Shown here: positions 1-6,192 of the stretch, piece by piece | Numbering within the stretch: position 1 is the stretch's first letter | Layout: each line of letters opens with the position of its first letter | Assembly: GCA_035652335.1 (NCBI GenBank) | Contig: DASRDZ010000084.1 | Coordinates: 1-6,702, forward strand | From: DASRDZ01 sp035652335 | GTDB lineage: Bacteria > Chloroflexota > Dormibacteria > Aeolococcales > Aeolococcaceae | Reading direction: 5' to 3' | DNA: 6,702 nt | The notes under the pieces: model-generated | Told to the model about the DNA's origin: nothing | What the model saw: only the letters and a program-made list of their open reading frames with translations | Databases searched by the model: none | Position numbers and translations under genes: made by a program

Positions 1-930
<930 letters not shown>

Positions 931-979
931 CTCTGGGCTGCCTCTGCCCCGCTGCCCGCCCGGCCCCCGGGGCGCTCAC

Positions 980-985
980 ACGGTA
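980..985 (-). promoter_or_regulatory. Possible -10 box for the ABC gene
   Basis: The only AT-containing patch in the 79-base gap between the PAP2 stop and the ABC start reads ATTACCGT on the minus strand and contains TACCGT, which fits a TANNNT-type -10 element. It would give a leader of about 40 bases before ATG 930. No convincing -35 element is seen, so this is weak; read-through from the PAP2 gene is an equal possibility. Confidence 0.2.
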
Positions 986-1009
986 ATGGACGGCGGGCCG
1001 CCCGTGGGG

Positions 1010-1951
1010 TCATCGCTCCGGCAGGGGAGCCAGGGCCACGGCCGGCGCCGGGCGGCGCGACCCGCCGAGGCGGCGCAGCAGCCGGGGGGTGCCGGCCACC
1101 GCCGCCCAGCACAGCGCGCCGAAGGCGAGGCCGACCACGGCGTCGGCGACGTAGTGCTCGCCGAGGTCGACGACGGTGAAGCTCATCGTCAAGGGGTAGA
1201 GCAGCCAGAGCCAGCGCCGCCGCCCACTGCGCAGCGCGGCGATCAGGGAGAGCGCGATGACCATGGGGACGGCGACGTGGAGCGACGGCATCGCCCCGTC
1301 GGGGAAGGGGTCGGCGCCGGAGTACAGCTGGCCGAAGCCGCCCAGGTGGCTGAGGGCGGCGACGACCACGCGCTGCACCGGGGCGATGAGGCCCTGCTGC
1401 GCGGCCAGCCAGGGCGGCATCTCCGGGAAGAGCAGGAAGACGCCGAAGCCCGCCGCCATCACCAGGGTGTAGGCGGCCACGAAGGAACCGAAGCGGGAGC
1501 GGCAGCGCCACCAGATCCAGGCGCCCGCCGCGATCGGGGCGACGAAGTGGGCGAGGTACTCGGCGACCAGCCCGACCTGCCACCAGGTGGGCCCGTGCAG
1601 GCCGCCCAGATGCTGCTCCAGCCAGGGCGCGAGGTTGACCCCGAAGATGGCCCGCTCGAAGGCCGCGGGGCCGGAGGCGTGCACCGACCCCGCGATCAGC
1701 GGCTGCACCGCGCCGAGGTCCTCGAACATCACCCCGACGAAGAGGAAGGGCAGCCAGTCGCGCACCAGGCGGCGGAAGCGGGGGACGGCGCCGGCGGCGA
1801 CGAGGACGAGGAGGATGGCGTGCTCCGAGGTGAGCCCCACCTTGTGGGCGGCGATCAGCCCGAAGGAGCCCACCGCGTAGGCGGCGATGCACCACTGGAG
1901 GACGACGAGCGGGCGGCTGGACGGCAACGGCTGGGTCCGCGCCGCCAGCAT
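1010..1951 (-). CDS. PAP2-superfamily integral membrane protein (inositolphosphotransferase/phosphatase-like)
   Basis: Multi-pass membrane protein of the PAP2 superfamily, subgroup resembling Aur1/IPC-synthase-type PAP2_3 proteins, which hydrolyse or transfer phosphate-linked lipid headgroups at the membrane face. From ATG 1951 (313 residues) it shows several hydrophobic spans (about 15-36, 44-56, 66-88, 125-148, 156-175, 228-240, 247-261, 270-285), the family's aromatic FPEMPPWLA loop (175-183), motif PSLH (222-225) and GEHYVAD (264-270). The likely catalytic residues are His225, His266 and Asp270. The tail is Arg/Pro-rich and ends LPER. The start is uncertain: the frame stays open to GTG 2104 and ATG 2047, but the added residues are Pro/Arg/Ala-rich, none of the starts has a clear RBS, and ATG 1951 leaves a short leader before the first span. 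It lies upstream of the DrrA-type gene and divergent from the UPF0104 gene, which suggests an envelope-lipid role. That role is inference; the fold call is firm. Confidence 0.87.
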   Translation of the reverse strand: MLAARTQPLPSSRPLVVLQWCIAAYAVGSFGLIAAHKVGLTSEHAILLVLVAAGAVPRFRRLVRDWLPFLFVGVMFEDLGAVQPLIAGSVHASGPAAFERAIFGVNLAPWLEQHLGGLHGPTWWQVGLVAEYLAHFVAPIAAGAWIWWRCRSRFGSFVAAYTLVMAAGFGVFLLFPEMPPWLAAQQGLIAPVQRVVVAALSHLGGFGQLYSGADPFPDGAMPSLHVAVPMVIALSLIAALRSGRRRWLWLLYPLTMSFTVVDLGEHYVADAVVGLAFGALCWAAVAGTPRLLRRLGGSRRPAPAVALAPLPER

Positions 1952-2254
1952 GGCGCGGAGCCGGGAGGGCGCCCGGCGCCGGTCACCCGCTCCGCGCCAC
2001 GCACCTCTCCCCAGCGGGTGGGCGGCGGAGGCGGGATGGACGGTCATCGTTCGCGGTGGGTGCGGGCGGCCTGGGCCTACTCTCGCGGCGGCGAGGGCGG
2101 CCACACCAGAGGCGTCCGTACTGCACCGAACCGGTCGAACGTCACCATGTGGGCCACGCTAGGCGGGCTTCCTGTCGTCTGCATGACCGTCGCGCGGGAC
2201 CGCCGGCCAAGAGGACGGCGCTTGCGGCGGGGCACGGTGATACCGTCGACGGTG
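1952..2254. promoter_or_regulatory. Divergent intergenic region between PAP2 and UPF0104 genes
   Basis: About 300 bases separate the preferred PAP2 start (minus) from the UPF0104 start (plus). The minus frame of PAP2 is open over 1952-2104 and may be coding if an upstream start is used. From 2105 to 2254 I see no convincing gene. This part has somewhat more A/T than its surroundings and must hold the promoters for both directions. Neither promoter has clear -35/-10 pairs, and no RBS of GGAGG type precedes either gene. Confidence 0.4.
2241..2254 (+). promoter_or_regulatory. Candidate -10 element and palindrome at a leaderless start
   Basis: TACCGT at 2241-2246 matches the TANNNT -10 pattern and sits 8 bases before ATG 2255, with GTG 2252 also in frame. 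That distance would place transcription initiation on or within a few bases of the start codon, as in leaderless mRNAs, which would explain the missing Shine-Dalgarno. The same bases form a perfect 12-base palindrome, ACCGTCGACGGT (2242-2253), that could serve as a repressor site. A palindrome of this length is expected about once or twice by chance in a window this size, so the operator idea is weak. Confidence 0.3.
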
Positions 2255-3250
2255 ATGCGTGCGCCGCGTGTCCTGCTGCCCATCGCCCTGCGCCGGCAGG
2301 CGAGGACCCTGCGCATCCTGGGCACGGTGGCCGGGTTCGTCCTGCTGCTGCGGGTCACCGACCTGGCCGGGGCCTGGGGCGACGCGCGGCACGCCGACCT
2401 GCGCTGGGTGGCGGCGGGACTCGCCGTCAGCCTGCTCGGCTTCGCCGTCGGCGCCGTGCAGTGGGGCGTGCTGCTGCGCCACCGCTCCGGCTCACCGGGG
2501 TGGGCCTCGATCGCAGCCTGGCAGGCGCAGTCGGTCTTCGCCACCCACGTGCTGCCCACGCCGGTCGCGGGCGACGCGGTGCGCGCCGTCAACGCCGGAC
2601 GCGCGACGGGCGCGGGCGTCGGCGTCGCCTCCATCCTGGGCAGCCGGCTGGCCTCCGGCCTGGGCATCGCCGCCTGGGGGATGCTCGGGGCGCTGGTGAT
2701 GCTGCCGCGCTTCGGCCCCATCCTGCTGCTCGGGGCCGCCCTCTACCTCGGCGCCATGCTGGCGGCCTGGGCGCTGGTGCTGAGCGGGCGCTCCATCCCG
2801 CTGCCGGCGTGGGCCCGGCGCGGCGGCGTCCGCGGGACGGTGGGGCGGGCGATCGCCTCGCTGCGCGACGGGTTCGGGGTCATCGCCTCGCACCGCCGCG
2901 GGATCGCGATGAGCGTCGGCGCGGGGATGCTCGGCTGGGCGCTGCACCTGCTCGCCTTCGTGGCGCTGGCGCGGGCCGTCGGCGCCGACGTGCCCATCGG
3001 GCTCTTCGCCGTGGCGGCCCCGCTCTCGTTGGTGGCCACCTGGGTGCCGGTGTCGGTCAACGGCATGGGCCTGCGCGAGGGCGTGCTGGCCGGGGTCCTG
3101 GTCCACGCAGGGATCACCCCGGCGCACGCGGGCGCCGCCTCGCTGCTGGTCGACGCGCAGATGCTTCCCGTCGCCTGCGCGGGGGCGCTGGTCTGGCTGG
3201 TGTCGAGCCGGCGGGCGGTGCGGCCCGCGGCTCTCGCCGTCCGCGCCTGA
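2255..3250 (+). CDS. Lysylphosphatidylglycerol-synthase transmembrane-domain (UPF0104/YbhN-type) protein
   Basis: Polytopic inner-membrane protein of the LPG_synthase_TM/UPF0104 family, the flippase-like membrane half of MprF-type proteins without the soluble aminoacyl-transferase domain. The 331 residues are mostly hydrophobic spans. Two family motifs are clear: LPTPVAGDAVRA at about 100-111 (family pattern lPtxxGGDxxR) and NGMGLREG at about 269-276 (family pattern iNGxGxRE), each in its expected place. Between them, a basic loop with RSIPLPAWARRGG separates the spans. The length is normal for stand-alone members. ATG 2255 was chosen because the reading becomes family-like there and a TANNNT box lies just upstream; in-frame GTG 2237 and ATG 2183 would add 6 or 24 mostly Arg-rich residues with no RBS. 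It is divergent from the PAP2 gene; both could act on membrane lipids or isoprenoid-linked intermediates, but substrate and direction are unknown. A strong hairpin follows the stop. Confidence 0.9.
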   Translation: MRAPRVLLPIALRRQARTLRILGTVAGFVLLLRVTDLAGAWGDARHADLRWVAAGLAVSLLGFAVGAVQWGVLLRHRSGSPGWASIAAWQAQSVFATHVLPTPVAGDAVRAVNAGRATGAGVGVASILGSRLASGLGIAAWGMLGALVMLPRFGPILLLGAALYLGAMLAAWALVLSGRSIPLPAWARRGGVRGTVGRAIASLRDGFGVIASHRRGIAMSVGAGMLGWALHLLAFVALARAVGADVPIGLFAVAAPLSLVATWVPVSVNGMGLREGVLAGVLVHAGITPAHAGAASLLVDAQMLPVACAGALVWLVSSRRAVRPAALAVRA

Positions 3251-3258
3251 CGGCGAGA

Positions 3259-3291
3259 GGAGTCCCGGCCGGCGCGACGCGGCGGGACTCC
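3259..3291. terminator. Hairpin terminator between convergent genes
   Basis: GGAGTCCCG (3259-3267) pairs perfectly with CGGGACTCC (3283-3291), and two more G-C pairs can form inside with one bulged G. It begins 9 bases after the UPF0104 stop and ends 20 bases before the stop of the convergent VOC gene, so it can serve both. The downstream tract is CCTTGT rather than a run of T, common in GC-rich genomes. The 9-base stem and the position make this the best terminator in the window. Confidence 0.75.
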
Positions 3292-3311
3292 CCTTGTGGC
3301 CGCGGGCCGGC

Positions 3312-3722
3312 TCAGAGCTGTCCGACGAGCAGCAGGCTGTTGCCGTCCACGTCGCGGAAGAAGAACATCGGCGGCACGGGCGCGGGATTGCGCATGAGGT
3401 CGTCGACGTCGACGCCGCGGCTCTTCAGGTAGGCGTGGTCGGCGTCGATGTCCTCGGTGTAGAAGGTGCAGTGCGTGGGTCGCGGCCCGCCGCTCTCACC
3501 CGGCGTGCCCTGGCCCTGCATCGGCGGCACCAGCGCCACGGTGGTCTCCCCGCCCCTGGGGCCCACCTCGACCCAGCGATCGCCGTTGCCGTAGGGCTGG
3601 TCGGTGCGCTTCTCCAGGCCGAGCACGCCGACGTAGAAGTCGAGGGCGCGGTCCTGGTCGGCGACCGGCATCATCACCGTGGCCACCTTCTGGATGCGGG
3701 TCTTCGTGTCGGTGTCGGGCAT
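3312..3722 (-). CDS. VOC-superfamily (glyoxalase/bleomycin-resistance fold) protein
   Basis: Small cytoplasmic protein of 136 residues with the paired beta-alpha-beta-beta-beta modules of the vicinal oxygen chelate superfamily. Module 1 opens with VMMPVADQDRALDFYVGVLGLE (the family's PVxDxxxxxxFYxxxLG, about 17-37). Module 2 starts at THCTFYTEDIDADHAYLKSRG (about 83-103) and ends FFFRDVDGNSLLLV (about 120-133). The usual metal-ligand pattern looks incomplete: the first-strand His is absent (KVATVMMP), and the position after DGN that is normally Glu is Leu130. A classical metal-dependent glyoxalase I is therefore unlikely. Binding of a hydrophobic small molecule or drug, or another lyase/isomerase role, remains open. 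ATG 3722 is supported by AGGAGG at 3730-3735 with 7 bases between. It is transcribed divergently from the glycoside hydrolase and convergently with UPF0104, so probably alone. Confidence 0.9.
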   Translation of the reverse strand: MPDTDTKTRIQKVATVMMPVADQDRALDFYVGVLGLEKRTDQPYGNGDRWVEVGPRGGETTVALVPPMQGQGTPGESGGPRPTHCTFYTEDIDADHAYLKSRGVDVDDLMRNPAPVPPMFFFRDVDGNSLLLVGQL

Positions 3723-3729
3723 GGTCCGT

Positions 3730-3735
3730 CCTCCT
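3730..3735 (-). promoter_or_regulatory. Strong Shine-Dalgarno for the VOC gene
   Basis: AGGAGG on the minus strand, 7 bases before ATG 3722. This fixes the start and rules out longer readings. Confidence 0.85.
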
Positions 3736-3810
3736 GGGTGTCAGCCTGCAGGTGAGACGGCGCATAGTCTGCCGACTCATCGGCGGCCGCGGGCTTGCCA
3801 GCGCGGGCCA

Positions 3811-3837
3811 GTATTTGTCAGAGTCTCTTACTTATTG
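3811..3837. promoter_or_regulatory. AT-rich promoter patch in the divergent VOC/glycoside-hydrolase spacer
   Basis: Within the 147-base spacer (3723-3869), bases 3811-3837 are markedly AT-richer than anything nearby. They contain TTGTCA (3815-3820), five of six matches to TTGACA, followed by TTACTTATT. A canonical 16-18 base spacing to a good -10 is not present, so the exact promoter cannot be set. Its position before the inverted repeat and the RBS argues that it serves the plus-strand hydrolase. The minus-strand VOC gene may use ACTAT-like bases near 3762-3767 or the same patch. Confidence 0.4.
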
Positions 3838-3854
3838 CACCGTGCCCGGTGCAA
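3835..3854 (+). repeat. Inverted repeat (8-base arms, 4-base loop) in the hydrolase leader
   Basis: TTGCACCG (3835-3842) and CGGTGCAA (3847-3854) are perfect inverted repeats around TGCC. The element sits directly downstream of the AT-rich promoter patch and ends 4 bases before the AGGAGG of the glycoside-hydrolase gene. This is where a dimeric repressor site (LacI/TetR-like operators are palindromes of this size) or an mRNA leader hairpin controlling ribosome access would lie. Which of the two cannot be told from sequence. Confidence 0.55.
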
Positions 3855-3858
3855 GGGA

Positions 3859-3864
3859 AGGAGG
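3859..3864 (+). promoter_or_regulatory. Strong Shine-Dalgarno for the secreted glycoside hydrolase
   Basis: AGGAGG five bases before ATG 3870. It decides the start: the frame is open back to 3795, but the upstream residues lack signal-peptide character and include the inverted repeat. Confidence 0.88.
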
Positions 3865-3869
3865 TGGAC

Positions 3870-5921
3870 ATGTCCCGAGGCCGCCGTTCCGGCCGGATGG
3901 CCGCGCTTGCCGGCACCGTCACGCTGCTGGCGTCCTCGCTCGCCTGGCTCGCTCCATCGGGCGCCGCGGCCTCCGCCGGCTCGGTCGACGGCTGGACGGC
4001 GACCAGCGCAGACCTGGCCGCCGCCACGGGGGATGCCCCCGGTGGCCGCGACGCGACGCTGCTGACGGCGACCGCGCCGCTGCCCCTCGCCACCCTGGCC
4101 GGCGCCGCCAACCCCGTCGCCGGGAAGACGTTCGGCGTGCGCGGCTACGTGCGCGAGGTCGGCGGCATCGGGGCGGTGGTCCAGCTCCATCTCAGCGACG
4201 CCGCCGGCGCGGTCACCTCGACGGCGCCGATCCGCCTGCAGGGCATCTGGCAGAGCTTCGGGGTCACCGAGCCGCATGCGCCCGCCGGCGCCATGGGCAT
4301 CACCGTCGGCCCCGGCCCCGGCGCGTCGTGGAGTCCCGGGACTGCCGTCGAGATCGCCGTGGCGAGCGCGGCGCCGGTACAGCCGTCCGTCACCGCCCGG
4401 ATGCCGGGCACCAACGAGATCACCCTGAGCGTCGACGGCGGCACGGCCCAGGTCTACAACCCGCGCGGGTACGTCTACTGGCCGATGCAGATCGGCCTGA
4501 CCTGGCCGGCCAACACCTGGGCCGATCCGGCCACCTGCCAGGCCGACGCGCAGCTCCTCGCGGGGGCCGGCGTCACCATGGTGCAGGCGCCCTTCGACCC
4601 CGACCTGTTCGACGCGGCGACGCAGATCGAGCAGTGCGCCGACGCCTTCTGGGCGGCCGGGATCGGCGTCGCCTGGCTCAGCGCCGGTCTCGGCGGCGCG
4701 GAGTCGATCGAGGCCAGTCCCGCGTACGTCCCCGCCTACGAGCAGGAGCTGTCGGTGGCCATCAGCGACCTGGCGGCCAAGCCGGCAACGCAGTTCTGGT
4801 TCATCGGCAACGAGGAGGACAACCAGTCCAACGGGGGCGCCTGCTTCTTCGACCGCGGCGGCTGCAACGACGGCAGCTCGGGCGGCGGTGGGCACTACCT
4901 GCGCCAGCTCGTCGACTACATGCACACCAACGATCCCGACCACCTGGTCAGCACCAAGATGTGCTGCAGCTACCCCAAGAGCACCGCCTCGCCACCCACC
5001 GGCTGCGGCCCCACCGGGCTGCTCTCCCCCACCGACGTGCCCAACCTCGACTTCTGGTCCGTCGACTACTACCCCTACGAGAGCTTCGGCGGGCTGTTCA
5101 CCTGCTTCTCCCAGGACGACAGCACCCGCCCGGTGCTGCTCAGCGAGTTCGGCGACGGACGCTACGACTGCCTGGGCCTCGATCCCGACAACCTTAGCGG
5201 CACGGTCGACATCGCCTGCCCGCAGGGCAGCCACGAGCAGCAGGACAACCAGTCCACCGCCAACGACGACATGTGGAACGGCCTCCTCGCGGCCGAGGCC
5301 ACGGCGAGCAACCCGAGCGGCGAGGTCATCGGCGGCACCGCCTTCATGTACTCCGACCTCTGGTGGTACACGGTGAGCTGCTTCGGCTGCGAGTCGGGCA
5401 CGCAGCTCACCCACGACGTCGAGGCCACCAAGTTCACCAACTACCCGGCCAACTGGTGGTCCTCGGAATGGGCGGGCTCCTCGTACGCGCAGAACGTCAA
5501 CCAGTCAGGGCAGCCGCGCATCCCCGCCGAGGCCCTCACCACCGTCGGCCAGATCTGGACGGGAACGACGTTCCCCACGGTGAGCAACGTCGTGGTCACA
5601 CCGCTGAGCACCCCGACCTCGACCTGCCAGGTGCAGGTGACCTGGACCTCGGCGACGGCGGCCACGAGCATCGCCGACTGGGCGCGGGACGGGCTCGTCA
5701 CCATCGCGGAGAACGGCCATCAGGATCCCATCGCCGACAACACCGACTTCCTCGACTCCACCGAGGACGGCACCCTGACCACGACCCACAGCCTGGTGCT
5801 GTCCGGCGACATCACCCCCGGTGAGCTGCTCCACGTCGTCGTGCGCGGCTTCGACGCGAGCTGGCGGACCGCGGCGTCGCAGCAGGTCGTCGTCCAGGTC
5901 CCCACCGGCGCCTGCGTCTGA
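3870..5921 (+). CDS. Secreted clan GH-A glycoside hydrolase / glucanosyltransferase-like protein (GH72-like), multidomain
   Basis: Secreted 683-residue carbohydrate-active enzyme. Residues 1-36 are a signal peptide: basic RGRRSGR, a hydrophobic core around 10-28, and cleavage probably after AAA34 or ASA36. Residues about 37-172 look like a jelly-roll, CBM-like beta domain. Residues about 181-565 fit a (beta/alpha)8 barrel: FWFIGNEEDN gives the strand-4 Asn-Glu with Glu315 as candidate acid/base, VDYYPY (398-403) the strand-6 region, VLLSEFGDG the strand-7 nucleophile Glu426, and FMYSDLWW (492-499) strand 8. The segment WADPATCQADAQLLAGAGV, followed by an EQCADAF stretch, recalls eukaryotic GH72 beta-1,3-glucanosyltransferases, which have DPxxCxxD and HxEC motifs there. 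From about 568 a fibronectin-III/Ig-like beta-sandwich runs to the end. Fourteen Cys, including vicinal Cys365-Cys366, fit disulfides outside the cell. The clan is confident; family (GH72, GH5 or GH2-like) and substrate (beta-glucan suspected) are inference. It has its own promoter region and is probably monocistronic. Confidence 0.85.
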   Translation: MSRGRRSGRMAALAGTVTLLASSLAWLAPSGAAASAGSVDGWTATSADLAAATGDAPGGRDATLLTATAPLPLATLAGAANPVAGKTFGVRGYVREVGGIGAVVQLHLSDAAGAVTSTAPIRLQGIWQSFGVTEPHAPAGAMGITVGPGPGASWSPGTAVEIAVASAAPVQPSVTARMPGTNEITLSVDGGTAQVYNPRGYVYWPMQIGLTWPANTWADPATCQADAQLLAGAGVTMVQAPFDPDLFDAATQIEQCADAFWAAGIGVAWLSAGLGGAESIEASPAYVPAYEQELSVAISDLAAKPATQFWFIGNEEDNQSNGGACFFDRGGCNDGSSGGGGHYLRQLVDYMHTNDPDHLVSTKMCCSYPKSTASPPTGCGPTGLLSPTDVPNLDFWSVDYYPYESFGGLFTCFSQDDSTRPVLLSEFGDGRYDCLGLDPDNLSGTVDIACPQGSHEQQDNQSTANDDMWNGLLAAEATASNPSGEVIGGTAFMYSDLWWYTVSCFGCESGTQLTHDVEATKFTNYPANWWSSEWAGSSYAQNVNQSGQPRIPAEALTTVGQIWTGTTFPTVSNVVVTPLSTPTSTCQVQVTWTSATAATSIADWARDGLVTIAENGHQDPIADNTDFLDSTEDGTLTTTHSLVLSGDITPGELLHVVVRGFDASWRTAASQQVVVQVPTGACV

Positions 5922-5938
5922 GGCGGCGCTCTCCGCGA

Positions 5939-5969
5939 CCGAGGGCTGCCGGGGGCTGATCGCCCTCGG
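5939..5969. terminator. Hairpin downstream of the glycoside-hydrolase gene
   Basis: CCGAGGGC (5939-5946) pairs with GCCCTCGG (5962-5969) over a 15-base loop, starting 17 bases after the hydrolase stop. No T-run follows directly, but another hairpin does. The location between convergent genes supports a termination role. Confidence 0.55.
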
Positions 5970-5972
5970 CGG

Positions 5973-5986
5973 CGCCCGCGCGGGCG
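5973..5986. terminator. Second, perfectly palindromic GC hairpin
   Basis: CGCCCGCGCGGGCG is a 14-base perfect palindrome, followed on the plus strand by TTCCTGCT. Together with the hairpin just before it, this gives a tandem stem-loop between the hydrolase and the minus-strand small ORF. As a perfect palindrome without a separate loop it would fold with the central bases unpaired. Confidence 0.45.
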
Positions 5987-6000
5987 TTCCTGCTAGCGGC

Positions 6001-6093
6001 TCAGTGCTTGCCGGCCCGCGCCGGTCCGCTGAACAGGTAGATGAGCAGGGCTGCGAAGAGCAGCCACATCGCCCACGCTTGCTCCCATGGCAT
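6001..6093 (-). CDS. Small single-span membrane protein, 30 residues (hypothetical)
   Basis: An ATG-to-TGA frame of 31 codons. It starts MPWEQAWAMW, continues with the hydrophobic segment WLLFAALLIYLF (about 10-21) and ends SGPARAGKH. That is one clean transmembrane helix with Trp residues at the start, an acidic N-terminus (Glu4) and a basic C-terminus (Arg26, Lys29), suggesting the C-terminus faces the cytoplasm. GGGG about 9 bases upstream is a weak RBS; Met9 is an alternative start. It lies on the same strand as the ferritin-like gene, 99 bases downstream of its stop, and convergent with the hydrolase, whose terminators sit just past its 3' end. I do not recognise a family. Small subunits such as CydX or KdpF are similar in size and shape, but their partner genes are not here. 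Composition and placement support coding; length makes it uncertain. Confidence 0.5.
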   Translation of the reverse strand: MPWEQAWAMWLLFAALLIYLFSGPARAGKH

Positions 6094-6113
6094 GGTGGTG
6101 ACCCCGTGACGGC

Positions 6114-6132
6114 GCGACCGTGAACAGGTCGC
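6114..6132. other. Weak hairpin between ferritin-like gene and small ORF
   Basis: GCGACC (6114-6119) pairs with GGTCGC (6127-6132) across a 7-base loop. It lies in the 99-base gap after the ferritin-like stop and could attenuate transcription into the small ORF. The 6-base stem has no T-run on the minus strand, so this is tentative. Confidence 0.25.
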
Positions 6133-6192
6133 TTCCTCACGATCGTCCGCCGTGGACGCCCGGTGGCGCCAGGGCCGTTCGTCCCGCCCGGG

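Noticed and set aside
991..1004. GC-rich near-palindrome just after the PAP2 stop
   Set aside because: The arms do not pair perfectly when written out and no T-run follows, so a terminator call is not supported.
3752..5197. 481-residue plus-strand frame overlapping the hydrolase
   Set aside because: It is a shifted reading of the same DNA, Arg-rich and without domains; the alternative frame carries the GH-A motifs.
3828..5414. 528-residue minus-strand open frame opposite the glycoside hydrolase
   Set aside because: Long antisense frames are expected opposite GC-rich genes. The plus strand has a signal peptide, catalytic motifs and RBS, and the antisense product has no recognisable motif.
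6030..6129. Repeated 9-mer TGAACAGGT at 6030-6038 and 6121-6129
   Set aside because: It is too short, one copy lies inside the small ORF, and the flanks do not match; chance is sufficient.
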